From NCBI GenBank assembly GCA_032433765.1, contig JAVIAB010000008.1, positions 40,105,236 to 40,169,235 of the forward strand: a stretch of DNA of 64,000 bases. The letters run 5' to 3'. The DNA comes from Megaustenia siamemsis. Taxonomy: Eukaryota > Mollusca > Gastropoda > Stylommatophora > Ariophantidae. Each line of letters starts with the position of its first letter. Position 1 is the stretch's first letter. The notes beneath the pieces are model-generated. The model saw nothing but the letters and a program-made list of their open reading frames with translations, had not been told where the DNA came from and searched no databases. This document shows positions 1 through 11,962 of this stretch, piece by piece. Both the position numbers and the translations under genes were made by a program.

Positions 1-400
1 GTTTATTTCAGTTGTACATTTTCCATCACTGGTTTACAGTATGTCTAAAGTAGTTGAAGCTCTGAACTGTCTCCAGGTCTATTCCTTCAATTTTGATATC
101 CACTTGTAGGTTTTGGGTATTCTCTTTGTTTATGATCATAGTTTTAGTCTTTTTGGTATCCTTGTCTAATCCATATTTTTTGCCTGTCATGTTTATTTCA
201 TTAAGTAATTGTAAATGTTTAGGAATGTTTACTAGTAATTCAATATCATCAGCATATCTTAAGTTTTTGTTTATCTTTCCATTAATGTTTATACTTGGCA
301 TCTCTGTGATGTTTTTTAAAAATTTACTCAGGATATAGATTCAACAAGCTTTCTAACGGGATGCATCCCTGTCTTAATCAGATCTTCAATTAGACCATTG
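1..400 (-). mobile_element. LINE A fragment, reverse transcriptase core
   Basis: This is a remnant of a non-LTR retrotransposon reverse transcriptase read on the minus strand and cut by the window edge. The longest open piece (301 down to 26) carries the catalytic motif as LRYADD, followed by a peptide nearly the same as in the better copy at 33684-34609. Sequence between about 305 and 400 still aligns to the upstream RT region of that copy (the GCI-SP-LFN block) but is out of frame. Family membership is seen by direct comparison within the window. The C-terminal half is missing, so this copy is dead. Confidence 0.85.
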
Positions 401-801
401 TGTTTGTCTGATGTAGATAAATATTTAGGCTTGCCGAGTTCGCAGGGTCGAGTATTCTAAAAGACGTATAATTTTATACTCATGGGGAGCTGACGTAATG
501 CTGGTTGGAGTTAAGGAACAGAAATAAGGGAAAATTTTATGGAAACAAATAACATGATGTATCAACAATAAAGCTTTCAAGGGGGAAAATAAACACATGC
601 ACGATTGCGAGAATCAAAACTGATTTTTTATGAGAACACCGGGGTGTATAAAATATTTCTAATCTCGCTCGGGATTAGTAATTAAATTATGATATCATAG
701 GTTTGTAAACTAACCGTGCATGGAACAAAAATATCTGTGTTTGTGGACTCTTGGTGAAAACTTGGTATTATTGTTACAAAACTAGGCAGTCGTAAAAATG
801 A
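401..801. other. No feature recognised
   Basis: AT-rich single-copy-looking sequence between a LINE A remnant and the 32-bp minisatellite. I see no coding run, RNA gene or clear repeat. Confidence 0.5.
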
Positions 802-1312
802 GGGGTATTTGTTTTTAATTTATGTAAAAGTTTTCGGTATTTGATTTCAACATATGTAAAAGTGTTCGGTATTTGATTTCAACATATGTAAAAGTGCTCG
901 GTATCTGCTTTCAACATATGTAAAAGTGCTCGGTATTTGATTTCAACATATGGAAAAGTGCTGGATATTTGCTTTCAACATATGTAAAAGTGCTCGGTAT
1001 CTGCTTTCAACATATGTAAAAGTGCTCGGTATTTGATTTCAACATATGTAAAAGTGCTCGGTATTTGATTTCAACATATGTAAAAGTGCTCGGTATCTGC
1101 TTTCAACATATGTAAAAGTGCTCGGTATTTGATTTCAACATATGTAAAAGTGCTCGGTATCTGCTTTCAACATATGTAAAAGTGCTCGGTATTTGCATTC
1201 AACATATGTACAAGTGCTCGGTATCTGCATTCAACACATGTAAAAGTGCTCGGTATTTGCATTCAACATATGTACAAGTGCACGGTATTTGCTTTCAACA
1301 TATGTAAAAGTG
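802..1312. repeat. 32-bp minisatellite
   Basis: About 16 head-to-tail units of 32 bp built around TTTCAACATATGTAAAAGTG and CTCGGTAT. Units differ mainly at two positions (tttgatt / ctgcttt), and the two variants alternate irregularly, as expected from unequal exchange. The first and last units are the most diverged. No long open frame crosses it. Confidence 0.95.
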
Positions 1313-1526
1313 TATTCAATTCGAAGTTCTACTAATAACCAACATTGTTAAACTTGCCTCCATATCGCCCCGTACTGACAATGTTTCCCTACTTTTACCA
1401 CGTTTTTGAGTATTAGCAGAAAAGTGACTAGCTCGAAGGGTTAAGTGATAAAATGACCGTTGGATCAATTTCAGAATAGCGTTCATTAGTGGACAAAGCT
1501 GAATATTGAGTGTTTAGGTCACTGGT

Positions 1527-2362
<836 letters not shown>

Positions 2363-2499
2363 GTCACTGGTGCAGACAAGGTAATAACAGCGAGGAAAAG
2401 CAACGGTTGTATCTCCACCACGGGAATTATTCAGTTTTCGTTACATTTTATAAGTTACTTAACTGTTTAAACAGAGACTATGAGAATAAGCAAATCAAG

Positions 2500-2825
2500 A
2501 CACCCATCAAACATTAACATCAAAGATAAAGAAATAAAACAAGTAGAGGAATTTAAGTATTTGGGCACAATGTTCACAGAAGATGGAAAACTAGACAGAG
2601 ATATTGACATGAGAATACAATAAGCAAATGCTGTCACATACCAGCTTTAACCATTGTTAAGACATCCAAACATTTCTAGCCAGAAAAACAACAAATGATA
2701 AATAGCATTTTCATACCAACTTTGTGCTATGAAAGTCAAACATGGACCCTTTCAAAATCACATTTAAGACAGATCAATACATGTGAGATGCGATGCTTGA
2801 GAAAGGTAACGCACAACACAAGAAG
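2500..2825 (+). mobile_element. LINE C fragment, RT C-terminal region
   Basis: Broken reverse transcriptase read-through on the plus strand. The translation shows VEEFKYLGTMFTEDGKLDRD and, further on, a Y-ES-TWTLSK block with CEMRCLRK, the usual order in the region after the RT palm of RTE-like LINEs. Several in-frame stops and frame breaks show it is dead. It ends against the SINE at 2826. Confidence 0.7.
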
Positions 2826-3165
2826 AGAAAGCCCTCAAGTACGAGACTTGAACCGGTGACTTAGCACGCGAGTTTACACCCATATGTGCTCGGCCGCCTA
2901 TCCAGAAATGTTCGGAAATTTCTGTATAGTGTCGCCTGAAGCATCGAAAATCAGATGCGAGGCGACATTCCTCCCCTTCCCAGGGTTATACCCTGGTACC
3001 CATTTCTGCCAACGGCTGGGTCGACTGTGCGGCCATTTTTTTTTTTTCCAACCACGAGTACAATTCACACTGCTCCCAGCGGGAATCGAACACAGGTTGT
3101 CCGAACGTCGGTAGTCCAGTCGGGTGGTTTTCCCAACTGGGCTACCGAGGCCCCCGAATTAGAGG
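2826..3165 (-). mobile_element. SINE-D, dimeric tRNA-derived SINE (full copy)
   Basis: Read on the minus strand, the element begins with a pol III A box (GGTAGCCCAGTTGG) and a B box (TGTTCGATTCCC). A linker and a second tRNA-like unit follow, with GTGGCCGAGC and GGTTCAAGTCTCG. The head resembles a tRNA but does not form a proper cloverleaf. A short deletion derivative sits at 54978-55106. I found no clear target-site duplication here. Confidence 0.75.
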
Positions 3166-3179
3166 TAAGACAGTGCGAC

Positions 3180-4589
3180 TGGGGCGAATAGGCATTAGAT
3201 TCGATCAGAAAAGTTGGAAAGAATATGTTTAGTTAGCACATGCCAAATATAGTGTGAGCTTTCATGTTCAATGCAGCAGGAGGTCAACGCCTGGGAGTCA
3301 TTACCCAGGCGGGCCCTCCTCCCCAAGAAGTTAAATGACCTAAACACTTGCTCGACACGGGTCTACTTTGATCATGTTACTTCCATCTACGAACTAGTCT
3401 AAGTACGATATGTCCCAGTAAAGAACTTTTGTTCTAAACGTTGGTTACCTGTTCAGTCTTGACTTATTCGCAATTATGTAGCATCGCTATTATTGTCTTT
3501 ATTTCAACAAATACAACTTTGCCACAACCCGACTTGGTTTTCATGTTTATCCTCATTAAAGATAAACACAATTACTTGTGCTATCCTTTTTTAGAAGACA
3601 TATCGGGTTTGGCTATTTTATTTGAAAGACATGTTGAGTTTGGCTCTTTTATAATCACATTGATCCACTGTGAGTGGAAGGCTGGCCACAATAACGGGCA
3701 TATGTTGTTATAACAGAGTTATGTAAACTTTGTTTCAATAACATAAACAGATCGAAACAGTCGAGGAGGGTAATTTGTTATGACATAGTTTTACAGAAAG
3801 GCATTGTTTTCTTTGCCTGATTGTGTGGGTTTGTTTAAGCTCAATTTTCATTTTCTGATGATAACGACAAATGTCCAATATCAGGATAGTATAAAGAGAG
3901 GACACGGTAAATTGCAGTTATATCAGTTCTCTCTCTTTCTTTCTGTCCTTTTGTTTACGTACGCCATCTTTATATTTCTAGAAAGTCAAATGGAACTGAA
4001 ACAAATGTGTAAATATATCCCCCCCCCCCTCGTTTCACACCGACATCCATGTGCTTAGGTATCCCTCGCAATACAGGCAGATATTCTCAGAGTTCAGAGG
4101 CATTTTCATTTTTTTTTTATCGTGGAGAGTTTTGACGCTCTTGGGTAGATTGTTTTTTCTGTCAATTTGTCCCCGTGTTGCAGGCTTCTGATGTTTTGTT
4201 ATTCTTATGATCTGTCTTCTATACTTTTATCTTGCTGCTTCCATATCATATATGATAGAGACACACATAACTCGTCATCATAGCTTTTGAACAAATATAA
4301 TATAGTCTTTGTTGTTGACATCCACTTCAAAACTTTTAACAACTGGTTCCGTACAATTAACAAACTATACTGTCCTCTTATCGTCCGTGCGCTGCCGGGA
4401 CCCGAAAGGGGTGTAAAGAATAGCGACGCTGTACCCTACTAGACATTTTCGAAAGAGGCGAGAAAGGAGGGTTGGGCATGGGACTGGCTATCTCATACTG
4501 TAAAAAACACCCGAAAAAAACTTCACAAACATGGAAAAGTCAAAGAGAGAAAAAAGTAAATCCGCCATCCAAGAAAGATAAGGGCTCTC
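3180..4589. other. No gene recognised
   Basis: Mostly AT-rich sequence without a recognisable protein or RNA. It holds one perfect 8-bp stem-loop (3288-3295 with 3304-3311), a short C-run at 4020-4030 and a GC-rich patch near 4385-4440. The short open frames lack coding character. Confidence 0.5.
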
Positions 4590-4760
4590 TGTCTAAGAGA
4601 CGTATGACGCAAGCTAGAAATTCTTGGAGAAGACAGTTAGAAGCAGAGATGAAGATGATGAGGAAGACATGGACTGATCTTAAAAGAATGGCAAAAAACA
4701 GATTGACTTGGAAAGTGTTTGTTGAAGACCTATGCTCCACTGGGAGCTAAATAGGTAGCA
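4590..4760 (+). mobile_element. LINE D 3' end
   Basis: Translation gives the conserved LINE D terminus: NSWRRQLEAEMKMM, then DLKRMAKN, then WKVFVEDLCS and a stop. Better copies at 35640-36150 and 43120-43800 share it, and a minus-strand copy is at 28290. Only about 55 codons remain. Confidence 0.85.
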
Positions 4761-6693
4761 GATAGAAACTCTCCTCTTATAATCTAAATGTTCCTTTATT
4801 GTTACTGTGTCGAGCCTATCGGCGATTTATATTGACAAGTAACACTAGTGATCGTATACAAGTTAACTCTCGTTCTTATAGACCTTGATGTTTTACTTCT
4901 AAACCTAAACCACAAAAAATCTCTGCACAAACTCTGTTAGTCAAACTCCTGATTTCCTTACTGTAACTTCAGGCAGGTTCACTACTCTTTCCTGTTCATC
5001 TGACTGGTTTCCACCCGCGAGCTGCCTGGGTGGAAGGAGAAGCACAAAGACAACCGTTTCAATCTGCCTGACTCTTAATCCTACCTTCTGCATTGAGGCA
5101 GGTATCTAATCTCCTTTTCTCTCGTCTACTATTTCTGTCTAGTATCTGCCCTCCTCTGGCTTCGTGGGCGAAAAAGGTTAACCGTCTGTAAGTGCTGAGT
5201 CTCGAGTCTAAGTCTAAGTGTACTTTAAGCTAAGATCTAAGTTTTCTAACTCTTAATACTATCATCTTCCTTGAGGCATATATCTAGTCACTTCCTCTAC
5301 ATCCTGACTGATGTGTACCCTTCCGCTTCTTGAGTGCCTAGTGTATCATCTCTCTTCTAAGTGCCGAGTCTAGATTCTCCCTCCCGATAAGTCTTCTCAG
5401 GGTCTTTTTGTGTTTATCTTAGCTACTCTCCCATGGCTAAGGATCAGGGGAATCTTATCTATACATGGCTTATCCTTCGTCCGCCTCCAGTCACTATTTC
5501 TTTAGCTCTTTTAATTATGTCCATAGTCTTATTGCTTTAGGAGTCCTGTCGGCACCTGTCAATCTTCCTAAGCTTCGTTCCCTAACAACTAAAACTTTAA
5601 TTGGCCCTTTGACAGCATGCGGCGATTTCTCGTCAGAATTCTTTCACCTCAGACTGTCTATCTGGACTTCAAAGCGCCTGCCGACACAATAATTTCCCCT
5701 TATTTCGCTCGGCTCGGCCCTTCAAAGGATGTTTCAGGGCTAGTCCTAGTATAGCTATCTCGTGTCAACACCTGTTCGACGGGGCTGGCAATTTCTAGTT
5801 AGTTCTTCGGGATCGTAAGATACACGGACCTGAAATTAATATTTTGCAGTTCACTCACATAACAGAAGGGGATGACTTCTCAGTCTGAACATCGTCACGT
5901 CTTCAGAATCCTGGAATCACGGACACCATTTAATGAGATATGTGGCAGTGATAGTCCCTATACATTCATTTATCAGCAAACACATCATAGGAAGAGACGT
6001 CCAAAACTGACCAGCATCTTTCGTACCTCCGACTGGTTCGCCTGGAGAGACACAGCTTCAATCTTTCGAACAGCAGATACGTGGGCAAAGTAAAACAAAA
6101 TTTTCTCATTATCGAATAAAAACAACTTTAATATGAATCGCTCAGTCTGGTCAAGTGGCCGTCTATTAATTTTGTTCTAAACTAGTGATCCCGACCAGGT
6201 TCTAATAGAACTATACTGTGAGTCTCTAGCAGTGTTTAAAAGTCTCGTCATACATATCGACTTGCCAGGTCGACTGCCCGTCCTAGAGTATCCGTCTCCT
6301 CTCTCTTCTACCTTTTCAAAATTCTCCCCAGTCCGGGACTATTTTATTTATATTGTTCCATTGGTAGCCGCTAAGCTGAACGTGACACTGATTGGTCAGT
6401 TCAAGTTATCTTCTATAAACTCCAGCGGATTAATCTTCAGGCTCAAAGACCTCGGAAGGGCAAACAATTGCCGCGCTTCAATGACTTCTAATTGGGCTGT
6501 ATGTGTAGGCACTCCCTACCCTATTACATCCGAGAGAGACCACCTTCAAGCCTGCGCTTAACGATTATCAACTGTCAAGTGTTGTTTAAAGTGCTGGTGT
6601 TTGCCGTTATCTGAGAGGGTTAGATACCAGACAACAATGCCCAGAGATCGGGGAAGTGTAAAGCCACAAAGAAAACACAGATACAATGTGAGT
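4761..6693. other. Long stretch with no recognised element
   Basis: About 1.9 kb, pyrimidine-rich on the plus strand, that matches nothing else in the window. Similar phrases recur loosely (ACTAGTGATC at about 4845 and 6183; TTGAGGCA near 5092 and 5270), which suggests an old internally repetitive element. I cannot show terminal repeats or a coding domain. The open frames of 70-110 codons have no recognisable motif. Confidence 0.4.
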
Positions 6694-6696
6694 AGA

Positions 6697-6736
<40 letters not shown>

Positions 6737-7208
6737 CTTCCTCTATCTTAGTTTCTTTTTTTAACTCTTTCTTTCTTTCTCTCCCTCTCGTTCTTTCTCT
6801 CTCTCTTTCTTTCTTTCTTTCCCTCTCATTCTTTCTCTCTTTCTCTTCTTCTTTCTTTCTTTCTCTTTCTCTCTTTTCATTCTTTCTTTCTTTGTCTTTC
6901 TTATTTTCATCTTTCTTTCTTTTCTTTTTTCTCTTTCTTATTTCTTTATTTCTTGCTTTTCTATGTTTCTCTCTCTCTTTCTTTCTTAGTTTTCCTTTTC
7001 TTTCTTTCATTCTATCCTCCTTCCTTCCTTCCTTTCTCTCTCTCTCTCTCTCTCTTTCTTTTTATTTCCTTCTTTTTCTTTCCCTCTCTTTCTTGTTTTC
7101 TTTATTTATTTATTTCCTTCTCGTTCTCGCTCTCTCTCTCTCTCTTTCTTTCTCTCACTCTCTCTCTGGTTTTTTCTTTTTTTATCTCTCTGTCTATGTT
7201 TATTTCTT

Positions 7209-7271
<63 letters not shown>

Positions 7272-7272
7272 A
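6694..7272. repeat. CT-rich microsatellite
   Basis: About 580 bp of almost pure pyrimidine on the plus strand, mixing (CT)n, (CTTT)n and (CCTT)n, with uninterrupted CT runs at both ends. The open frames on both strands (SLS or KER peptides) are by-products. Such polypurine-polypyrimidine tracts can form triplex DNA, which is general knowledge and not shown here. Confidence 0.97.
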
Positions 7273-7946
7273 CTACATGCAGCTAAAGTCAGTACACAGA
7301 GGAGATAAGTTTTATTTTATGGACATCACTGGTTGTGAGCGTGAACCTTTCTTTGGTTGTCATTGAGACCTGGCATTTCCACGTAGTGTATATACACTTG
7401 CTGTTCGTCTGTTCAGTTTAAATCTGGCCTCATATTCAAACATTTTGATTCTTTTATTTATATAAAATAAGTTGATGGGATTATTGTCTAATCTATACGT
7501 TTGCTTCTAATCTATACATTTTACTCCTAATGTAAACTCACATCTTATAATTCAGCTCTAATCGTGGAGGTTGGATGGACATTGTGAATACGTCGGTAGT
7601 TGTGTATGCCAACGACCGCTAAGGTTACTGGATCGATGATGAAGATGATAATGATGATGTACTTTTGTTGATTTATTCTCTCTACTTTTCTACATTTATT
7701 TATCACATCCACGTATAGAGTGAAGCGAAGTGGGGCGCTGTAGTTTTCTATCCTTGACATTGTGTGAGCACACCATTTTTAAACTTACCCGCTACAGGAA
7801 ATTATAAAACATTGACTACCTGTCTAACTCGTGGTCTTCTCTACTCCTTTACTGAATCACTGAGAGACACAATTCTGTATTTATTTCTATTGATTCATCT
7901 TAAGCCACGATCTTATAGAGATCATCCCAGTGGATTTAAATGATGC
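7273..7946. other. No feature recognised
   Basis: AT-rich sequence between the CT array and the LINE E insertion. No repeat, RNA gene or coding run that I can support. Confidence 0.5.
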
Positions 7947-7957
7947 AATAGTTTTTC

Positions 7958-8383
7958 ATCTTCATCCCAACGTTGTGCTACCAATGCCAGTCCTGGACCC
8001 TAGATGCAAGAACAATAAGAAAAAATCTCTACCGAGATGATATGTGTTAGACGAATGACAGGAAACAGTCTGAGAGATAAGATCAGAAATGAACTGAGAA
8101 AGAAGCTAGGAATAACCCCCGCCATAGAGTATATAAAGAAACAACAGATACAATTATTTCACCACGTGACAAGGCCGAGAGATCAAAACACAACACAACG
8201 AGCCCTCAATAAACGTCGTGCGAACACCAGGCCCAAGGGACGACCATGAATACGATGGATCGACGAAATATTAGATGCACTAGGAAACATAACAGCAGCA
8301 GGGTCGAACAGAAAAGCAAAAGACCGCAAATTATATCTTTCCTCGACGCTGAATAGCAAATAATGAAGGAAAGAAGAAGAAGA
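7958..8383 (+). mobile_element. LINE E, 5'-truncated insertion with GAA tail
   Basis: The last part of the LINE E coding region is present, parallel to the better copy at 54456. It has CVRRMTGNSLRDKIRN, a KKLGI block and an RPKGRP-like basic end, broken by frame shifts. It closes with a (GAA)n tail at about 8370. An 11-bp direct repeat AATAGTTTTTC flanks it exactly (7947-7957 and 8384-8394), so both boundaries are known. Confidence 0.9.
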
Positions 8384-8609
8384 AATAGTTTTTCGGTGAC
8401 AGATTTCAGAGACAGATTTCAGAGACATAGTGAACACAAAATTATCCCTTGATTTCCAACCGATATAGAATGTAACTTTATTGGAATATTTGTACACATC
8501 GGTGGGTAAAGCTGCCTCAATTCAGAGAGTTTAATTTGGTATCGGTTGGTATCACACACTCTCGACACCCACCCCCACACCCCTTCTTTTCTCCACTTAT
8601 TACTGGGCA

Positions 8610-8965
8610 AATCATCATTATCAAGTACCAAGCCTGCTGGCGTAGGTGATCATGTCTCTCCACAACTTTCGATCACGACAGATATTTATCATTTCTGTTG
8701 TTGACCTTCTGCCAAGCCATTCTCTTAAGCTGTCTGGTATTTTTTTCTCTTTGCTTTCCTCTATTTCTTCGTCCCTCAATTTTCCCAGTTGTTACAACAT
8801 ATTCAAGTTGCTCTCTTCTCATTACATGGCCCAAAAATATGATGATTGTTTCTTCCTAATATGGGAAATTAATTGTCTTTTTGCTTTGGTCTCTTTCAGA
8901 ACGTTTTCAATTCTCTTCTTAGCTGTCCATGGTATTCTCAACTCGGCAATTATCGAAGCGATAAT
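8610..8965 (-). mobile_element. LINE F fragment
   Basis: Minus-strand 3' end of LINE F. The plus strand carries the family's hallmark GGTGATCATGTCTCTCCACA near its start, matching copies at 16188, 47158, 56110 and 62130. It ends near 8965 inside the YRRML-like region. Only a weak 5-bp flanking match was seen, so the ends are approximate. Confidence 0.85.
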
Positions 8966-9061
8966 CTAGTTCGGGTTTACGGCCGTCTACAGAATATCCG
9001 ACGCGATCGAATACAGAGAGAGTGAGATAGAGGAATGCGGTTTCATGTGTTATTTTTAGCT

Positions 9062-9098
9062 CTAGCCAATCAGAATCGTCAGAAAGTGAAAGTGAAAC
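9062..9098 (+). promoter_or_regulatory. CCAAT box followed by IRF/ISRE-like motif
   Basis: The plus strand shows AGCCAATCAGA at about 9064 and then GAAAGTGAAAGTGAAAC at 9082-9098. That is a perfect triple GAAA-type repeat, as bound by interferon regulatory factors in animals. A TATTTATA run follows at about 9127. The arrangement resembles a proximal promoter, but it sits right before a transposase fragment and may be chance. Confidence 0.25.
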
Positions 9099-9140
9099 TA
9101 TTTCTGATTACCGGAGCTTCCTAACCTATTTATACCTACG

Positions 9141-9350
9141 TTATGCGCATCAGCATCTGTAGAAAGAAATTTTTCTGATCGCAAGAGAATCATTTCTTAT
9201 TGTCGCTCAACTCAGACACAAGAACGCTTATCTGGTTTGGCATTAATGTTCATTGAGAAATCATTCCTTCAGAAACTTAGAAACCAAGTCAACAGTACTT
9301 TCAATGACAAAGTCATCAGGACATTTTCGTCCAAAACAAAACGGATATAA
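9141..9350 (+). pseudogene. hAT transposase C-terminal (dimerisation) fragment
   Basis: A 69-codon open run without an ATG ends at the TAA at 9348. It reads SASVERNFSDRKRIIS, then STQTQERLSGLALMFIEKS. This is the signature of the hAT dimerisation domain at the C-terminus of hAT transposases and of the host ZBED/ZMYM-type proteins derived from them. The frame closes upstream at a TGA at 9105, so this is an exon end or a decayed copy. No terminal inverted repeats are visible. The family call rests on motif recognition. Confidence 0.75.
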
Positions 9351-9452
9351 TTAACATAAATAAGTAAGTAATTTAAAATGCAGTGATGTCATTAGAAAAT
9401 ATTACTACATGTTAGCCTACAGAATATAATGTATGTTTTTATTTATTATGTC

Positions 9453-9652
9453 AGCGGTAGCCCAGATCCCAAAACCAGTATACGCCACTGACTCACGATC
9501 CATCCCTAAGGAAACAGCCACGAAGATGTTAGATGATCTCTGGGGCCACTTGGATAAGCCTGGCCATTTTGCCCATCGCGGCCGTTTCATTTGTATGGTA
9601 GGTGCTCCAGAAGGAATTTGCCGACAGCGGGATGTGTTCCATCTTGCAGAAA
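9453..9652 (+). CDS. Candidate internal exon, function unknown
   Basis: A coding-like block lies between an acceptor-like TTTATTATGTCAG (AG at 9451-9452) and a donor-like AAAAG|GTAGTA at 9652/9653. The frame is continuous and codons favour purine-N-pyrimidine on the plus strand: AVAQIPKPVYATDSRSIPKE, a LDDLWGHLDKPGHFAHRGR stretch and CMVGAPEGICRQRDVFHLAE. This does not look like the transposon debris around it. I do not recognise the family. The opposite strand is also open, but its frame runs through the splice-like ends without support. It could be a host exon or a captured exon in a mobile element. Confidence 0.4.
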
Positions 9653-9840
9653 AGGTAGTAGTCACAATCCTCACCGGTTCGTTCTGGATTTAACCGGTTA
9701 TTCAGCATTTCCTTGTAAATAATGTAGTGTCTGTATACTCCCCTGTAGAATATAATGATTTAACTAGTGTAAGACAACTATAATTGTCACTATTGCTACA
9801 TCATCATCATCAAGTACCTGTCTTACTTCTAATGTGTTAT

Positions 9841-9935
9841 ATGTCTGATGCATGCGGCCTTTAAGGGGAGGCCGTGTAGGCCGAAGCGTCAGTATTTTGT
9901 TGTGTACCTTCTTATAAAGCTGTCACCATACCTTG
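9841..9935 (+). repeat. Short repeat with GGCC-loop-GGCC-GAA-CGTC core
   Basis: GGCC (9870-9873), a 5-base loop, GGCC (9879-9882) and then GAAGCGTC, followed by AAAGCTGTCACCATAC. The same order occurs at 18085-18165. The stem plus GAA(A)C core resembles half of a hammerhead ribozyme, which is known from Penelope-like and other retroelements, but the CUGANGA half is not intact. Confidence 0.4.
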
Positions 9936-10400
9936 TAGCACGTATGTTACCCCTCACTACTGGCTCCTAGAATTCGATAGGTCGGTGTAATGAACCTAAC
10001 CTCTTGTCGACAGTATATTGATTCATATAACCACTGATTTATCGCGACTTCCAGCATTGAATAATTGCCTCTAAAATCATTCTGGTAGTTTAATATTCAT
10101 TTATTAACTGTGTTTTATGTTTACAATTCATTGAAAAAATTGACTGAAGGAAATCCTCCTTGATTGACAAGTGAAGCTACTCACGTTTGTTACTTTAGTC
10201 GTAGAACATTATAAAGGCATGGTTTTTTACAACATTTTTGTTCAAAGTTTAAGACTTTAGATGAACAGAGCAAAAGCAGAAAGAAGTCAGAGACTGATAG
10301 CTGACTGTTGTTGTCAAGACTAGGGGTTGAAGTTGACCAAAACAATATATACACCATTTCTAAGCGAGGATCCAGTGGAGCATAAAAATACTCGTTACAA
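9936..10400. other. No feature recognised
   Basis: AT-rich sequence with no supported coding run, RNA gene or repeat family. Confidence 0.5.
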
Positions 10401-10526
10401 TAATCAGAGGATTGCATCACAGTCGGCACACCTTCATTTACATAATCAGAGGATTGCATCACATTCGGCACACCTTCATTTACATAATCAGAGGATTGCA
10501 TCACACTCGGCACACCTTCATTTACA
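10401..10526. repeat. 42-bp tandem repeat, 3 copies
   Basis: Three near-identical 42-bp units containing AATCAGAGGATTGCATCACA. Because 42 is a multiple of three, both strands stay open across it, but nothing suggests translation. Confidence 0.9.
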
Positions 10527-11510
10527 CACAAACAGATAGATCTAAAATGCTACTTTTATGTAACAACAAACAGCCGAGCGAGTAAGAATTCGCATTTTAA
10601 GGTAAATCGTGTTTTAACAAAAGAATCAATTGTTCAGGGATTAGCGCTCTCGCCACTGAAGAGAAGTTTTTTTGATTCGACTCCCAGGAGCGGGGATTTC
10701 TGGTCAAACTGGCTAAACTAGCCTGTGAGAACTGATACCGTAGATATTATTATGGGAAAATAGGGCGGTCTGTCGTGATATAGATCACATCCGATTAGAA
10801 AATGTTCGCTGGCTGTTAAGAAATATGGGCACTGTAACAATATTCCCCAACGTGGAGGGAAGCCTTTCCTACCAAACTGTTTGCAAAACCCCATCCCTAA
10901 AGACAAACTTGAATAAAGAAAGGTTAAAACATCCCTGATTCGCTGCAAATTGTAAAAAAAAAAACAAAAAACAAAAACAAAAAACAAAAAACAAAAAACT
11001 AAAACCAAAAAAAACCATTTTCAGTCGGAATGGAGAAGAAATAAATATCACATTTTTTTATTTTTATTTCCCAGGTAAGATAAAAGACACTTCAATACTG
11101 GGTCGTTTTTTGTATTGATTGTTGTTTTATCTGACACATCACTGATGCGTGTTAAATAGTAAACTAGTTTTAGAGATATTATCGCCTATGAGGACTTCCA
11201 TACCACCAACTCTTGTCCGGTTCCGGAAACACTACTGTGGATTACAAATACAAGACGATAATTATCATCACTTGTATGGTGTTCCAAATGTGTCATCAAT
11301 TTATCTTTATTGTTGAGTTCTATTCACTATCTCGCGACCACTGATTTATAGGGCTGGGACACTTTCTTAGGGCGGGTAGCAACATTGTTCCGAAGCAAAT
11401 ATTGTATGGGGAAGTGACAAATGGAAGGTCTAGCTTAACCAGAACCTGGGTGCAAATAGGTCCACAAGGCATGCCTAAGTGAATTGTCCATTAGTTATAA
11501 TGAAAATCTG
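10527..11510. other. Mostly unassigned; possible SINE scrap and A-rich tract
   Basis: Around 10635-10700 there is a tRNA-like stretch (GATTAGCGCTCTCGCCA, then GATTCGACTCCCAGGAGCGG) that may be an old SINE head. At 10955-11005 there is an (AAAAAC)n-like A-rich tract. The remainder is AT-rich without recognisable content. Confidence 0.35.
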
Positions 11511-11511
11511 G

Positions 11512-11556
11512 AGCCGCGATAGCTCAGTGGTTGGTGAACTGGACTATGAAGTTGTG
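11512..11556 (+). mobile_element. SINE-A head fragment
   Basis: GGAGCCGCGATAGCTCAGTG and the following GAACTGGACTA match the first 45 bases of SINE-A, including the A box. The rest of the element is absent. Confidence 0.8.
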
Positions 11557-11962
11557 TGAAATGCGTAATTAAGATGATCTAAACTAAATTTATGATGAAA
11601 ACTAAATGATGTCGATATCAAATTCACATATAAAAAAGTCACTCAGTTTTATCGTGCCCTAAGAAGATATTCGCGTCATTTACCAAATAATCAGTTTACA
11701 CAAACGACAATCTGGCTTTAAAAGAACGAGGAAGTGCCATTCAGATAATCTGATAACATCACAGAAATCCTTCGGCAGGAGGGTCTTACGGTTCTGTGTT
11801 TCACATCTGCTCGTTGAGAGAACTGCAGCTCTCGATTGTGCTTCATGGCGTACATGGATAGGACAAAACAAGACACGTATTAAAATATATTAACAAATTA
11901 TGAATAGACAGTCATTAATCATTTGACCACAGAGTAGATGACCATTTCTTTAAGCTGGGTCC

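Noticed and set aside
5465..6561. ORFs of 73-109 codons
   Set aside because: No motif, no coding bias and no splice context that I could defend.
6558..7366. Long ORFs of KER or SLS repeats on both strands
   Set aside because: Low-complexity CT/GA tract; open frames are expected there.
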